Positions 1 to 7,940 are shown, counted from the first letter of the stretch. The stretch: DNA of 39,315 nt from Pontibacter fetidus (GCF_010119545.1 NZ_JAAEAA010000029.1:1-39315); one strand, 5' to 3'. Numbers and translations: made by a program. Notes: a model not told the origin generated them from the sequence alone.

Positions 1-81
1 CAGGGCGATCACCTGTTGTGATCGTGGTTGTTACTCTCTTAGTTTATTCGCCCCTTTCAACCTGTTGTCCGATTGGGAGTG

Positions 82-111
82 CAAAGGTAAGAAGCTTTTT
101 TCATTCTGCAA
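82..111 (-). promoter_or_regulatory. Bacteroidota sigma-A promoter P1 (leftward)
   Basis: On the minus strand the -7 box TACCTTTG (89 to 82) lies exactly 19 nt from a -33 TTG (111 to 109). It is followed by CACTCCCAA. Transcription would start near position 75 and leave the window on the left. Confidence 0.75.
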
Positions 112-237
112 GTGGCCAGTGAAAAATATTTTCTTTTTTTTAGCCCCCTTTTTTCAGTTGTTAGCCCGGAAGGACGCCGCTAAAAGGCTTGCGTTTCAGC
201 TTCTTTTCCCGCCCTGCCGGCTGCCGCGTTGGGAGTG

Positions 238-269
238 CAAAGATACACCTTTTGTTTTTGCTTTTGCAA
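238..269 (-). promoter_or_regulatory. Bacteroidota sigma-A promoter P2 (leftward)
   Basis: The minus-strand -7 box TATCTTTG (245 to 238) has a -33 TTG (269 to 267) at 21 nt, slightly longer than ideal. It shares the downstream extension CACTCCCAA with P1. Confidence 0.6.
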
Positions 270-403
270 GCGGGTAAGAAAATAATTTTTGGAATGTTTT
301 GCAGTGGAAACAAGCCTTCAAACCAGCTTGATGAAGCGCAGACAGGTTTCCCGCTCTCCTCTTCTCTCCCTTTTTCTTTCCTCCCTTCCTGCTGAACGGG
401 TTG

Positions 404-433
404 CAAAAGTAGGCATTTGTTCTGAAGTTGCAA
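404..433 (-). promoter_or_regulatory. Bacteroidota sigma-A promoter P3 (leftward)
   Basis: The minus-strand -7 box TACTTTTG (411 to 404) is exactly 19 nt from a -33 TTG (433 to 431). Its distance to P2 (166 bp) is similar to the P2-P1 distance (156 bp). Confidence 0.7.
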
Positions 434-670
434 TAGCTACGCCCAAAGTTTTTACCGGGTAGTGGCTAAGTACCTGAAGCACTGAAAGAAAAGTTTTAAC
501 CTATTTTTGAAGCTTTGCTAAAACACCCTTTTCCTTGGCTTGCGCTCCAGCTTTTTTTAGTCTTCTTCCCGGCTACCCGGCTGCCCCGGGCGTGATGTGG
601 TAACAGTTCTTAAAAGAGTAGAAGTTCCTTATCGCATGTACTTTTTTGCTCAAAGTTTATAGTCTATATG

Positions 671-709
671 AAAAAGCAAAAGCTCCGCTTTCTTAGGCAG
701 AGCTTTTGA
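671..709 (-). terminator. Intrinsic terminator after the DUF2480 gene
   Basis: A 12-bp stem (677-688 with 698-709, one G.U pair) is followed on the minus strand by CTTTTTC. It lies just downstream of the stop at 735 and closes the tsaB-DUF2480 unit. Confidence 0.85.
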
Positions 710-734
710 TCTATATTATATAGTATAGACTTAA

Positions 735-1244
735 CTATACCTTGGGCTTTTTATATAATGGAACTGTGCTGCAGGGTTCGCCATACATTAAGCTACTAAC
801 TACAGGCAATAGCTTACGCGTGATCTCTACATAAGCATAAGTGGGTACAGGTATACTTCCGCATCCTTTAATTACCACTTTGCTATCGTGGTACTCTTCA
901 GGATCTATTTTAGCAATTGCTTCCTGAAGTAATGCCTGGTCTAATGCTTCCAGATCTCCGAATACATAATAGTTTGCATGGTTCTGAAGTTTGGTAGCTA
1001 AAAGCATGTAAGCCCAGGTCGGAACTATAGCATCGGCGGAACAAATGATGGCAACGTTCTTTCCATCATACACCGACCAATCATTCTCTTTTATAAAGGC
1101 TCTGAAATCTTTCTCACGAAGTATCAGCCCATGAAAGAGATTCTCCTTGATATCATATACTACACGCTCGCCGGGGTGCAGCAGTTCTTCCAGGTTTATA
1201 GTTACGAGCGCACTTTGCGCTACTTTATTTATCAGTTCTGACAT
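735..1244 (-). CDS. DUF2480 family protein
   Basis: This 169-residue cytoplasmic protein matches what I remember of the Bacteroidota-restricted DUF2480 family: an N-terminal block with LVTINLEELL, a central block reading CSADAIVPTWAYMLLA, and a C-terminal GEPCSTVPLYKK tail. It has no signal peptide or membrane segment. Two conserved-looking cysteines, in the CSADAIVP and GEPCSTVP blocks, could be functional, but no activity is known to me. It starts only 11 nt after the tsaB stop, so the two genes are almost certainly co-transcribed, and a terminator follows it. The family assignment is from memory; the function is unknown. Confidence 0.85.
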   Translation of the reverse strand: MSELINKVAQSALVTINLEELLHPGERVVYDIKENLFHGLILREKDFRAFIKENDWSVYDGKNVAIICSADAIVPTWAYMLLATKLQNHANYYVFGDLEALDQALLQEAIAKIDPEEYHDSKVVIKGCGSIPVPTYAYVEITRKLLPVVSSLMYGEPCSTVPLYKKPKV

Positions 1245-1255
1245 ATCTGTTTTAT

Positions 1256-1948
1256 TTATGCCTTTGGTTTACTACTTGTAATATAAACATCTTTCAGGTA
1301 GAAGGGTTCATAGTAAGCCACATCTTCGAAAACGTGCTCTTTATATTTTTGCAATGCCAGTTCTCCCATTGGTTTTGCAGATAATACCACGTCATCTATA
1401 AACAGCGCATTTGCATTACCTTCATGAAACTGCTTTAGCTTACCTGCTCCGCTTCCGAAAAAGATAATTGGTTTTGACTGTAGCTCTGCCGCAAAAGTAT
1501 CGGCATCCAACACTATAGGTTCTATTGGCAGCACTTCATTCAGCTGATAATCGAGCAGGCAAGTATAAACTTCCATGCGGCGGGCATCCAGCATCGGGCA
1601 AAACAGGTAACGTTCCGGGTTTGGTGTAGTTTTGATAACCTGCAACGCTAGGGCATGTAATGTTGATACCGAGATTAACGGCTTATCTAATGCATAGCAA
1701 ATCCCTTTAGCTGTTGCACTGCCTATACGCAAACCTGTATAAGAACCCGGTCCACCTGAAACAGCAATCGCATCGAGTTGTTCTAAGGTAGCACCACAAT
1801 TTTCTACCAGCTGGTTTATCATCACGGTAATATGCGACGAGTGAGATTTCTCGATCTGCAATTCTGATGCACCGAGCAACTGTTCGTCGCGATGCAGGGC
1901 AACGGAGCAAACTGTTGATGAAGTCTCAAGGGAAAGTAATAAAGGCAT
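1256..1948 (-). CDS. tsaB: tRNA threonylcarbamoyladenosine biosynthesis protein TsaB
   Basis: TsaB is the inactive-kinase-fold partner of TsaD in the complex that makes t6A37 on ANN-decoding tRNAs. The 230-residue product opens with LLSLETSSTVCSVAL and carries the SGGPGSYTGLRIG block typical of the family, followed by a degenerate second ASKHA half. A longer reading frame extends to 2002, but it contains the -7 and -33 promoter boxes and starts from a non-ATG codon, so I use the ATG at 1948, whose product MPLLLSLETS fits the family N-terminus. It leads a two-gene unit with the DUF2480 gene. Confidence 0.93.
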   Translation of the reverse strand: MPLLLSLETSSTVCSVALHRDEQLLGASELQIEKSHSSHITVMINQLVENCGATLEQLDAIAVSGGPGSYTGLRIGSATAKGICYALDKPLISVSTLHALALQVIKTTPNPERYLFCPMLDARRMEVYTCLLDYQLNEVLPIEPIVLDADTFAAELQSKPIIFFGSGAGKLKQFHEGNANALFIDDVVLSAKPMGELALQKYKEHVFEDVAYYEPFYLKDVYITSSKPKA

Positions 1949-1971
1949 TGTGTATCTATACTTGTATGTTG

Positions 1972-2002
1972 CAAAAGTACGGCGCAGTAACGATGCATCC
2001 AA
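1972..2002 (-). promoter_or_regulatory. Promoter of tsaB
   Basis: The minus-strand -7 box TACTTTTG (1979 to 1972) has a -33 TTG (2002 to 2000) at 20 nt. The predicted start near 1965 gives a leader of about 17 nt, which supports translation starting at 1948. Confidence 0.7.
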
Positions 2003-2027
2003 CTTATACTATTGAAGCTATACTTTA

Positions 2028-2061
2028 CAAAAACACAAAGGAGATACTTTGCAGCATCTCC
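2028..2061 (-). terminator. Probable terminator after ctpA
   Basis: A short stem GGAGAT/ATCTCC (2040-2045 with 2056-2061) is followed on the minus strand by the T-rich run TTTGTGTTTTTG. It lies just beyond the ctpA stop at 2085. The stem is only 6 bp, so this is a moderate call. Confidence 0.5.
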
Positions 2062-2084
2062 CCTGTTTATCTTAGCTTATACTT

Positions 2085-3740
2085 CTACTTGGTTTTTACT
2101 TTCAGGTAAGAAGCATATTTCTGCGGATCGTTCAGCACGCTTTTCGCCATAATGATATCCGGGTCATCATCAAAGGTAGATTCGATGTAGCCTTTCTGTA
2201 AATAATAACGTGAAGCGATCTCTGCTTCGAGCATTTCCTGGATCTCAGGGCGGAAGCGCTGCAGGTCGTTGGCTTTGTTATGCGATACTTTTTTACGGAT
2301 AGCATCCAGCTCGCTCTTTATATCATCGTAGTGCTTGCCTTCTTTTGATTTGTCAGTCAGTTCTACCAGTTCCTGCTCTACGTTTGTAGTATAAGACACA
2401 TCCTTATTAGCTAAGAAAGCAACAAACTTCTGGTAATCGGCATCCGACAATTTAAAGTCTTTGGCTGAAGCTATAGTTGGGTGTTCGGCTTTATACTTGT
2501 TAGCAAACTCGAAAAGGTAGCCTTTGGTAGCTATCGTTCTCGTAATTTCAGAATATTCTGTTTGCGGCACTTCCACATCCGGGCTGATACCGCCCCCATC
2601 GTAAACTACACGGCCGCCAGTTGTTTTAAACGCTACGCGTAGCGAATCCGGGATTGAAGCTACGCTGCCATCTTCGTTGCGGTGCGAATAATCTATCGCC
2701 TGGATGCAACGACCACTTGGCGTGTAATATTTAGCTGTTGTTACTTTTAGCTGGGAGTTATAAGATAACGGACGAGTAGCCTGCACCAGGCCTTTACCGA
2801 AAGTTCGCTCACCAACCAGAACGGCTCTGTCATAGTCCTGCATTACGCCGGCTACAATTTCGGCAGCCGATGCGCTGCGCGAACTGGTAAGCACCACCAA
2901 CGGCACGGATCTATCAAGCGGCTCGTCTAAGGCTTTATAGGTTTTGTTCCACTCTTTTACTTTACCCTTGGTACTAACGATGTCTTTGCCTTTGTCCACG
3001 AATATATTCGAGATGTTTACCGCTTCGTGCAGCAAACCGCCCGGGTTATCGCGCAGGTCAAAAACGATTTTCTTGGCACCCATCTCTTTCAGTTTCTGAA
3101 CCGCCTGTTTTACTTCACGAGAAGCATCCATCGTAAAACCGGAAAGCTGGAAGTAGCCGATCTCGTTATCTAGCATACCTATATAGGGCACGTTCTCTAC
3201 TGTTATGTTGGCGCGGGTAAGCTCTACCGTACGGGATTTAGTTTGTCCGTAGCTTTTGATTTCCAGTTTTATTGGCGTGTTGGCCTGGCCTTTCAGTAGT
3301 TTGCTTACTTCAGAAGATGGCTTGCCTGTCACATTAACCCCGTCAATTTTCAGGATCTGGTCGCCTATAGTTAAGCCGGCTTTATGCGCTGGCGAACCTT
3401 CGTAAGGCATTTGGATAACTACTTTGCCATCGTGCACGCCTATACCTGCCCCGATTCCACCATACTGACCGGTGGTCATCGTACGAAAATCTTCGATATC
3501 GTCTTCCGGGATATAATTAGTATAAGGGTCCAAGGACTTAAGCATGGCATCTATACCGGTGCGCATCATTTGTGCGGGCGGTACTTCATCCACGTAATAG
3601 GTATTTACTTCTTTAAAAAGGGTAGCGAATACGTCAAGATTTTTGGCGATCTCGAAGTAACGATCAGAGTCAGATTTAAAAGATACCAGGCCCAGGCCTA
3701 AACCAGCCACTACAATGCCGGCGATATATTTTTTATACAT
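2085..3740 (-). CDS. S41 family C-terminal processing peptidase (CtpA-like)
   Basis: This is an exported PDZ serine peptidase of family S41, which cleaves C-terminal tails of periplasmic proteins. The 551-residue product has a hydrophobic N-terminal segment (about residues 5-20), a PDZ domain (about 93-165) and the S41 core: KIVFDLRDNPGG, the nucleophile in SASAAE (Ser near 291) and the general base in TFGKG (Lys near 316), a 25-residue spacing as expected for the family. A C-terminal helical extension of about 170 residues follows. The frame could extend upstream to a TTG at 3761, but the ATG at 3740 directly begins the signal sequence and is preferred. It lies 28 nt downstream of rnpA and is probably co-transcribed. 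Confidence 0.92.
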   Translation of the reverse strand: MYKKYIAGIVVAGLGLGLVSFKSDSDRYFEIAKNLDVFATLFKEVNTYYVDEVPPAQMMRTGIDAMLKSLDPYTNYIPEDDIEDFRTMTTGQYGGIGAGIGVHDGKVVIQMPYEGSPAHKAGLTIGDQILKIDGVNVTGKPSSEVSKLLKGQANTPIKLEIKSYGQTKSRTVELTRANITVENVPYIGMLDNEIGYFQLSGFTMDASREVKQAVQKLKEMGAKKIVFDLRDNPGGLLHEAVNISNIFVDKGKDIVSTKGKVKEWNKTYKALDEPLDRSVPLVVLTSSRSASAAEIVAGVMQDYDRAVLVGERTFGKGLVQATRPLSYNSQLKVTTAKYYTPSGRCIQAIDYSHRNEDGSVASIPDSLRVAFKTTGGRVVYDGGGISPDVEVPQTEYSEITRTIATKGYLFEFANKYKAEHPTIASAKDFKLSDADYQKFVAFLANKDVSYTTNVEQELVELTDKSKEGKHYDDIKSELDAIRKKVSHNKANDLQRFRPEIQEMLEAEIASRYYLQKGYIESTFDDDPDIIMAKSVLNDPQKYASYLKVKTK

Positions 3741-3768
3741 AATTTTCGGGTTAGAGAACAAGAAAAGC

Positions 3769-4182
3769 CTACGTACTGAGACAACGTTCTAAACCGGAAA
3801 TTAGTTTTTTCTGAATAGATTGAAAGGATTTTTTTTCTTTACCGATATACAATATACCTAGCAAAGAAGGTGCTTTAGCCGGATCGGCAAGCAGAAGATG
3901 TTTGTTAAGGCGGTAAGCCTCACGTATTTGCCGCTTAAGGCGATTGCGATCTACGGCGCGTTTAAAGTGGCGCTTAGATACAGAAATAACTACCTGCGTG
4001 GGTGCAGGTGTTGTGCCAGGCTCAATGTAATAAACAAAGCGAAGCGGATACAAATTAAAAGAAGAACCCTTGGAGAACAGCAGCGTGATTAAGCGCTTAC
4101 TGCACAAGCGTTCTTCTTTCGAAAATGTATAACTAGTAGGCTGCGTGTTTTGCTGGTCGTTAGCTGCTGCTGCTGAATCCAT
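3769..4182 (-). CDS. rnpA: Ribonuclease P protein component
   Basis: RnpA is the small basic protein subunit of RNase P, which matures tRNA 5' ends. The 137-residue product has the family signature RNRLKRQIREAYR in its middle and the KRLITLLFSKGSSF block near residue 30. A hydrophilic N-terminal extension of about 20 residues (alanine- and glutamine-rich) precedes the conserved core; a later start is possible. The gene lies 41 nt downstream of rpmH, the classical neighbour pair. Confidence 0.95.
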   Translation of the reverse strand: MDSAAAANDQQNTQPTSYTFSKEERLCSKRLITLLFSKGSSFNLYPLRFVYYIEPGTTPAPTQVVISVSKRHFKRAVDRNRLKRQIREAYRLNKHLLLADPAKAPSLLGILYIGKEKKSFQSIQKKLISGLERCLST

Positions 4183-4223
4183 TAGCGGCTACGCAATAGC
4201 AAAGCTGTATTCCTTTTCAGGAA

Positions 4224-4385
4224 TTAAGCTGCCTTATGTCTTTTCTCGTCAGAAACAGTTAGTCTCTTTCTGCCTTTGGCTCTTCTGCTAGCCAAAACTC
4301 TTCTACCGTTAGCGGTCTCCATTCTTGAGCGGAAGCCGTGCTTATTTCTTCTTTTTCTCTGAGAAGGCTGGAATGTTCTTTTCAT
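4224..4385 (-). CDS. rpmH: 50S ribosomal protein L34
   Basis: This 53-residue gene was found by reading the minus strand directly. The product starts [18 protein letters not shown] and continues with [19 protein letters not shown], the hallmark of L34; it ends with a lysine-rich DEKRHKAA tail. It binds 23S rRNA in the large subunit. It is the first gene of the rpmH-rnpA-ctpA cluster and has a near-perfect promoter 28 nt upstream. Confidence 0.97.
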   Translation of the reverse strand: MKRTFQPSQRKRRNKHGFRSRMETANGRRVLASRRAKGRKRLTVSDEKRHKAA

Positions 4386-4413
4386 CGTATGCCAATGGTT
4401 TTATTATGGCCTG

Positions 4414-4444
4414 CAAAATTAGAGAACCTTTTTAAATAATCAAA
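4414..4444 (-). promoter_or_regulatory. Consensus promoter of rpmH
   Basis: On the minus strand TTTG (4444 to 4441), exactly 19 nt, and TAATTTTG (4421 to 4414) match the published Bacteroidota consensus at every defined position. It is the best promoter in the window, as expected for a ribosomal protein gene. Confidence 0.88.
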
Positions 4445-4611
4445 CCCCACTGCTACTTTTTTACCAAAAACATGTTGGTTGTTGATTGTTTAAACTATTT
4501 ATTTTTTCTGAACTACAACAATAGCTTCCATTCAACTATAGTTTATCCCAACTGGTTTGCTTTAAATCTGGTAAACCAACAATTTAGCAATCAACAATCA
4601 GCAATCAAGCT

Positions 4612-6339
4612 ATGATCTCTTACCACCTAAGCTACACTTCTCCACTTTCGCATTACCTGGATATCAGCATAACTATAAACGGCAATTCACAGCAGGAGCT
4701 AAACTTGCAATTACCCACCTGGCGACCTGGCCGCTATGAATTACAAAACTTTGCCCAGAAACTTAGACAAGTTACCGCCTCAGCGCATGGGGCAAGTATA
4801 GCTATTGAGAAAGTAACTAAAGACCGCTGGGTAGTACAGGCATACGGAGCCGAAACCGTAACTATAAACTATAGTTTTTATGCAAGGCAGATGGATGCAG
4901 GTGGCTCGTGGCTTGATGAACAGATGCTTTACGTAAACCCGATAAATTGCCTTATGGCCGTGGAAGGTCGCGAGCATGAACCCTGCGAAGTAACTATAGC
5001 CATACCCGAAAACTGGCAGATTGCCTGCGGCTTAAAAGAAACGAGCAAACATACCTTATTAACAAAGAAATACGATGAACTGGTTGACAGCCCTTTTATA
5101 GCCAGTGACTCGTTGCAACACGCCAGCTATAGTTTAGCCGGCACTACTTTTCACATCTGGATACAAGGCGAATGCAAAACTGACTGGCCGAAAATTATAC
5201 ATGACTTTGAAGCTTTTACAAAAACACAGATAGAGATGTTTGGCAATTTTCCGGTGCCAGAGTACCATTACCTGAACCTTATACTTCCGTACCGCACTTA
5301 CCATGGCGTGGAACACAGCCACTCTACGGTTATCACACTTGGACCTGGAGAGTTACTGATGTCGCCGGCTTTGTATAAGGAGTTCCTGGGCGTGAGTTCG
5401 CATGAGCTTTTCCACACGTGGAACGTGAAGAAGATCCGGCCAAAAGAGATGCTACCTTACAACCTTGCGCAGGAGAATTACTTTAAAACAGGCTATGTTG
5501 CGGAAGGAATTACGACTTACTATGGCGATTACATGCTGGCCCGCTCGGGAGTATTTACTACACAACAATACTTTGATGAACTGAATACTACCCTGCAACG
5601 CTACTATGCAGACTATAGCCGTTACCAGATGTCGGTAGCTGATTCGTCTTTTGACCTCTGGCTGGATGGTTACAAACCCGGCATCCCCGACCGTAAAGTA
5701 TCGATCTACATAAAAGGAGCACTTAGCGCTTTGCTACTTGATTTAGAACTGCGAAAAGCTACCAACAACCAGGCAACTTCGGACACGGTAATTCGCGAAC
5801 TATGGCAGCGTTTCGGCAAGCAAACTATAGGTTATACGGAGCAGGACTATGCAGCTTTAGTTGATGAGATTGCCGGCCACAGTTTTAAATCTTACTTCGA
5901 CAACTATATAAATGGCACTACACCTATAGAACATGCTTTAAATGAAGCCCTGCACTATGTTGGCTGCACTTTGAAGCGACACGAGAATACCTTGCTGTAT
6001 GAGAGCCGCTTTGGTTTTAAGATGTCGCAGGAGCAAACTATAAAAGTAACAGCTATTGCACCGGAGTCGCCAGCTTTTGATGTTTTGAGCGTAGATGATG
6101 AATTAGTAGCATTGAACGGCCGCAAATTGGAGCAGAACTTACAGCATTTATTACAGCTACTTTCTCCTTCTGAAACTATAACACTTACACTTTTCCGGGA
6201 GAAGCAACTACGGCAGGTTATACTTACACCAACTGCACACGCCTACTATCCAAAGTATACAATTGAGAAACGCCCTGACGCGACAAATGCAGAAAAGGAG
6301 AATTTTAAGCACTGGCTGAACCAGGACTTTGAGGCATAA
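4612..6339 (+). CDS. M61 family metallopeptidase with PDZ domain
   Basis: M61 peptidases are gluzincin aminopeptidases with a preference for small N-terminal residues such as glycine. The 575-residue product has an N-terminal beta domain (1-170), the zinc-binding HELFH motif at 264-268, a downstream AEGITTYYGDY block supplying the third ligand (Glu near 294), and a C-terminal PDZ-like region (about 470-550). No signal peptide is visible, so a cytoplasmic location is likely. The gene stands alone on the plus strand and converges on the small gene at 6412. I found no clear promoter box. Confidence 0.9.
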   Translation: MISYHLSYTSPLSHYLDISITINGNSQQELNLQLPTWRPGRYELQNFAQKLRQVTASAHGASIAIEKVTKDRWVVQAYGAETVTINYSFYARQMDAGGSWLDEQMLYVNPINCLMAVEGREHEPCEVTIAIPENWQIACGLKETSKHTLLTKKYDELVDSPFIASDSLQHASYSLAGTTFHIWIQGECKTDWPKIIHDFEAFTKTQIEMFGNFPVPEYHYLNLILPYRTYHGVEHSHSTVITLGPGELLMSPALYKEFLGVSSHELFHTWNVKKIRPKEMLPYNLAQENYFKTGYVAEGITTYYGDYMLARSGVFTTQQYFDELNTTLQRYYADYSRYQMSVADSSFDLWLDGYKPGIPDRKVSIYIKGALSALLLDLELRKATNNQATSDTVIRELWQRFGKQTIGYTEQDYAALVDEIAGHSFKSYFDNYINGTTPIEHALNEALHYVGCTLKRHENTLLYESRFGFKMSQEQTIKVTAIAPESPAFDVLSVDDELVALNGRKLEQNLQHLLQLLSPSETITLTLFREKQLRQVILTPTAHAYYPKYTIEKRPDATNAEKENFKHWLNQDFEA

Positions 6340-6377
6340 AAAAACGCGGGTAAAAGGTATAAAACCTTCTGCCCGCG
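6338..6377 (-). terminator. Intrinsic terminator, convergent intergenic
   Basis: A 13-bp stem (6345-6357 with 6365-6377, two mismatches) is followed on the minus strand by a run of seven T. It overlaps the stop of the M61 gene and serves the leftward gene at 6412. Confidence 0.8.
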
Positions 6378-6411
6378 CCACTATTCATAGTCTTATTCTG
6401 TTTAGATCACC

Positions 6412-6612
6412 TTACTTTTTATCGTAAGGTGTGTTGTTGCCACCTTTTGCCAGGTTCCTGTTCGGATTCTGTACTTTGGTGTCAGATTTATTAAGCGCAT
6501 TGCGTGGTGGGTTGTCATCAACATTACCCATCAGCTTCTTCGGATCCTGTTGGTTCGGATTATTTTTCTTTAACTCTTCCTGCGAGTTTTTATTCTTATT
6601 TTGAATGCTCAT
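6412..6612 (-). CDS. Small disordered hypothetical protein
   Basis: A 66-residue product rich in Asn, Lys, Gln and Pro, with no hydrophobic core, signal peptide or membrane segment, so it is probably intrinsically disordered and cytoplasmic. The ATG at 6612 is the only good start. I do not recognise a named family, although short N/K-rich proteins of this kind are common in Cytophagales genomes. It lies alone between two terminators, leftward. The coding status rests on the intact frame, the bounded transcription unit and the composition. Confidence 0.6.
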   Translation of the reverse strand: MSIQNKNKNSQEELKKNNPNQQDPKKLMGNVDDNPPRNALNKSDTKVQNPNRNLAKGGNNTPYDKK

Positions 6613-6704
6613 AGCTTGTTCTCATAAATGGTTCAGACTATAGTTTTACCCCGGCAAGCTCCGATTAGTTACAAAACAGTTGTTATAGTTTAGTGTAAAG
6701 CATC

Positions 6705-6734
6705 AAAAAAGGGAGACCGAAGCCTCCCTTTTTT
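6705..6734 (-). terminator. Intrinsic terminator after PfkB kinase
   Basis: On the minus strand GGGAGGC and GUCUCCC enclose a UUCG tetraloop, with A and T runs on either side, so it could act in both directions. It sits 22 nt beyond the stop at 6756. Confidence 0.88.
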
Positions 6735-6755
6735 TATAGTTTATAGTTTGTGCAA

Positions 6756-7679
6756 TTACTGCAGCACCGTATCAAAAGCAACCAGGTTCACGAACTGCTG
6801 TACGCGGTTTTCTATCTCTTCTTTGCTCAGGTTTTTCAGGCGCTCTGTACCGAATTTCTCAACGCAGAACGATGCCATCGCTGAACCATAAATAATCGCG
6901 CGTTTCATGTTCTCGAAGCTGATATCATCTGTGCTGGCAATGTAACCGATAAAGCCACCTGCAAACGTATCGCCGGCTCCGGTTGGGTCAAATACTTCCT
7001 CTAATGGTAATGCTGGCGCGAAGAATACTTTGTCTTCGTTAAACAACAGTGCGCCGTGCTCCCCTTTTTTGATAATCAGGAATTTAGGACCCATTGCCAT
7101 GATCTTTTTAGCAGCTTTAACCAGCGAGTACTCACCGCTCAGCTGGCGCGCTTCTTCATCGTTAATAGAAAGCACATCTACCAGCTTCAGTGTTTCCATC
7201 AGCTCGTTCAGGGCAATGTCCATCCAGAAGTTCATGGTGTCCATCACAATCAGCTTCGGCTTTTGCGTCAGGCGCTCGATTACCGTTTTCTGCACCTGTG
7301 GAGCCAGGTTGCCCAGCATCAGGTATTCGCAGCCCTGGTAGCTATCCGGAATAATCGGATCGAAATCGCCCAGCACGTTCAGCTCTGTAACCAGCGTTTC
7401 GCGGCTGTTCATGTCGTTGAAGTAGCGGCCAGACCAGAAGAAAGATTTCTCGTTCTCTTTTACCTGTACACCTTCGGTGCTGATGTTACGCTCATGCATT
7501 AGCGCAATGTGGTCCTGATCAAAATCGCCACCTACCACAGACACTACATTTACCGGCTTCACGAAGTATGAAGACGAAAGAGAGATATAAGTAGCCGCGC
7601 CACCTACAATCTTATCAGTTTTACCGAAAGGTGTCTCCAGCGCATCAAACGCCATCGAACCTACTACTACTAAGCTCAT
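6756..7679 (-). CDS. PfkB family sugar kinase
   Basis: This is a 307-residue member of the ribokinase/PfkB fold, which phosphorylates a sugar or nucleoside hydroxyl with ATP. The glycine-rich substrate block GGAATYISLS is at 26-35, and the second PfkB signature DPTGAGDTFAGGF begins at 231, with catalytic Asp at 237. Its substrate cannot be read from the sequence; ribokinase, adenosine kinase and fructokinase relatives all share these motifs. It is probably monocistronic, with a terminator downstream and an AT-rich repeat region upstream. Confidence 0.88.
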   Translation of the reverse strand: MSLVVVGSMAFDALETPFGKTDKIVGGAATYISLSSSYFVKPVNVVSVVGGDFDQDHIALMHERNISTEGVQVKENEKSFFWSGRYFNDMNSRETLVTELNVLGDFDPIIPDSYQGCEYLMLGNLAPQVQKTVIERLTQKPKLIVMDTMNFWMDIALNELMETLKLVDVLSINDEEARQLSGEYSLVKAAKKIMAMGPKFLIIKKGEHGALLFNEDKVFFAPALPLEEVFDPTGAGDTFAGGFIGYIASTDDISFENMKRAIIYGSAMASFCVEKFGTERLKNLSKEEIENRVQQFVNLVAFDTVLQ

Positions 7680-7783
7680 ATTTTTAATTGTTGATTGTTA
7701 AATTGTTTAATTGTTGAATGGTTTTGTGAGTTCGTACTTGAAGTCAACAATTTAACCATAAAGCAATTTAACCATTAAAATGA
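7680..7783. repeat. AT-rich CAACAAT/TTAAATTG repeats
   Basis: The space between the PfkB gene and the tRNA terminator is made of related oligomers: two direct copies of CAATTTAACCAT (about 7747-7758 and 7764-7775), opposed to TTGATTGTTAAATTG-type words at 7688-7715, so the strand can fold back on itself. Similar words occur at 4479-4491 and 4577-4609. Confidence 0.5.
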
Positions 7784-7784
7784 A

Positions 7785-7816
7785 AAAAGCCCCTGAAGGT
7801 TAGCTTCAAGGGCTTT
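7785..7816 (-). terminator. Terminator of tRNA-His
   Basis: On the minus strand AAAGCCCTTGAAG and CTTCAGGGGCTTT form a 13-bp stem followed by T residues. The stem begins immediately after the tRNA 3' end. Confidence 0.88.
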
Positions 7817-7817
7817 G

Positions 7818-7892
7818 GGTGACCGATGGGATTCGAACCCACGACTTCCAGAATCACAATCTGGTGCTCTAACCAACTGAACTACGATCACC
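7818..7892 (-). tRNA. tRNA-His (anticodon GTG)
   Basis: On the minus strand the sequence folds into a full cloverleaf: T8 and A9, D-stem GTTC/GAGC, anticodon loop TTGTGAT with GTG at positions 34-36, and the T-loop GTTCGAATC. The extra G at position -1 pairs with C73, the identity element of tRNA-His, and it is genomically encoded. CCA is not encoded. It has its own promoter and terminator. Confidence 0.96.
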
Positions 7893-7910
7893 GTGTCTCG
7901 TTTGAGAGTG

Positions 7911-7940
7911 CAAATATACGCAGCAAATCACATAACGCAA
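7911..7940 (-). promoter_or_regulatory. Promoter of tRNA-His
   Basis: The minus-strand -7 box TATATTTG (7918 to 7911) is exactly 19 nt from a -33 TTG (7940 to 7938). It carries the extension CACTCTCAA, like the promoters near the left edge. Confidence 0.85.

Larger units (their letters stand above)
1..734. other. Gene-free region with leftward promoter array
   Basis: No convincing coding sequence is present; the short open frames here lack similarity to anything I recognise and overlap promoter elements. The stretch holds three leftward promoters (entered separately), a 7-bp hairpin at 6-24 (CGATCAC/GTGATCG), a terminator at 671-709, and diverged direct-repeat material: 184-228 and 536-588 share the same order of words (GGCTTGCG, CAGCTT, CCGGCTGCC). 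Everything points to a control region for a unit lying beyond the left edge. A ribosomal RNA operon is plausible but not shown. Confidence 0.6.

Noticed and set aside
65..433. Short open frames on both strands near the left edge
   Set aside because: They overlap the three promoters, have low-complexity Phe/Lys-rich translations and match no family I know.
1949..2002. Longer start of tsaB at 2002
   Set aside because: The extension contains the promoter boxes and begins at a non-ATG codon.
5134..5322. Minus-strand frame inside the M61 gene
   Set aside because: It is antisense to conserved residues close to the HELFH active site and has no support of its own.
7030..7502. Plus-strand frames inside the PfkB gene
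   Set aside because: They are antisense to a protein with intact kinase signatures and lack any recognisable motif.
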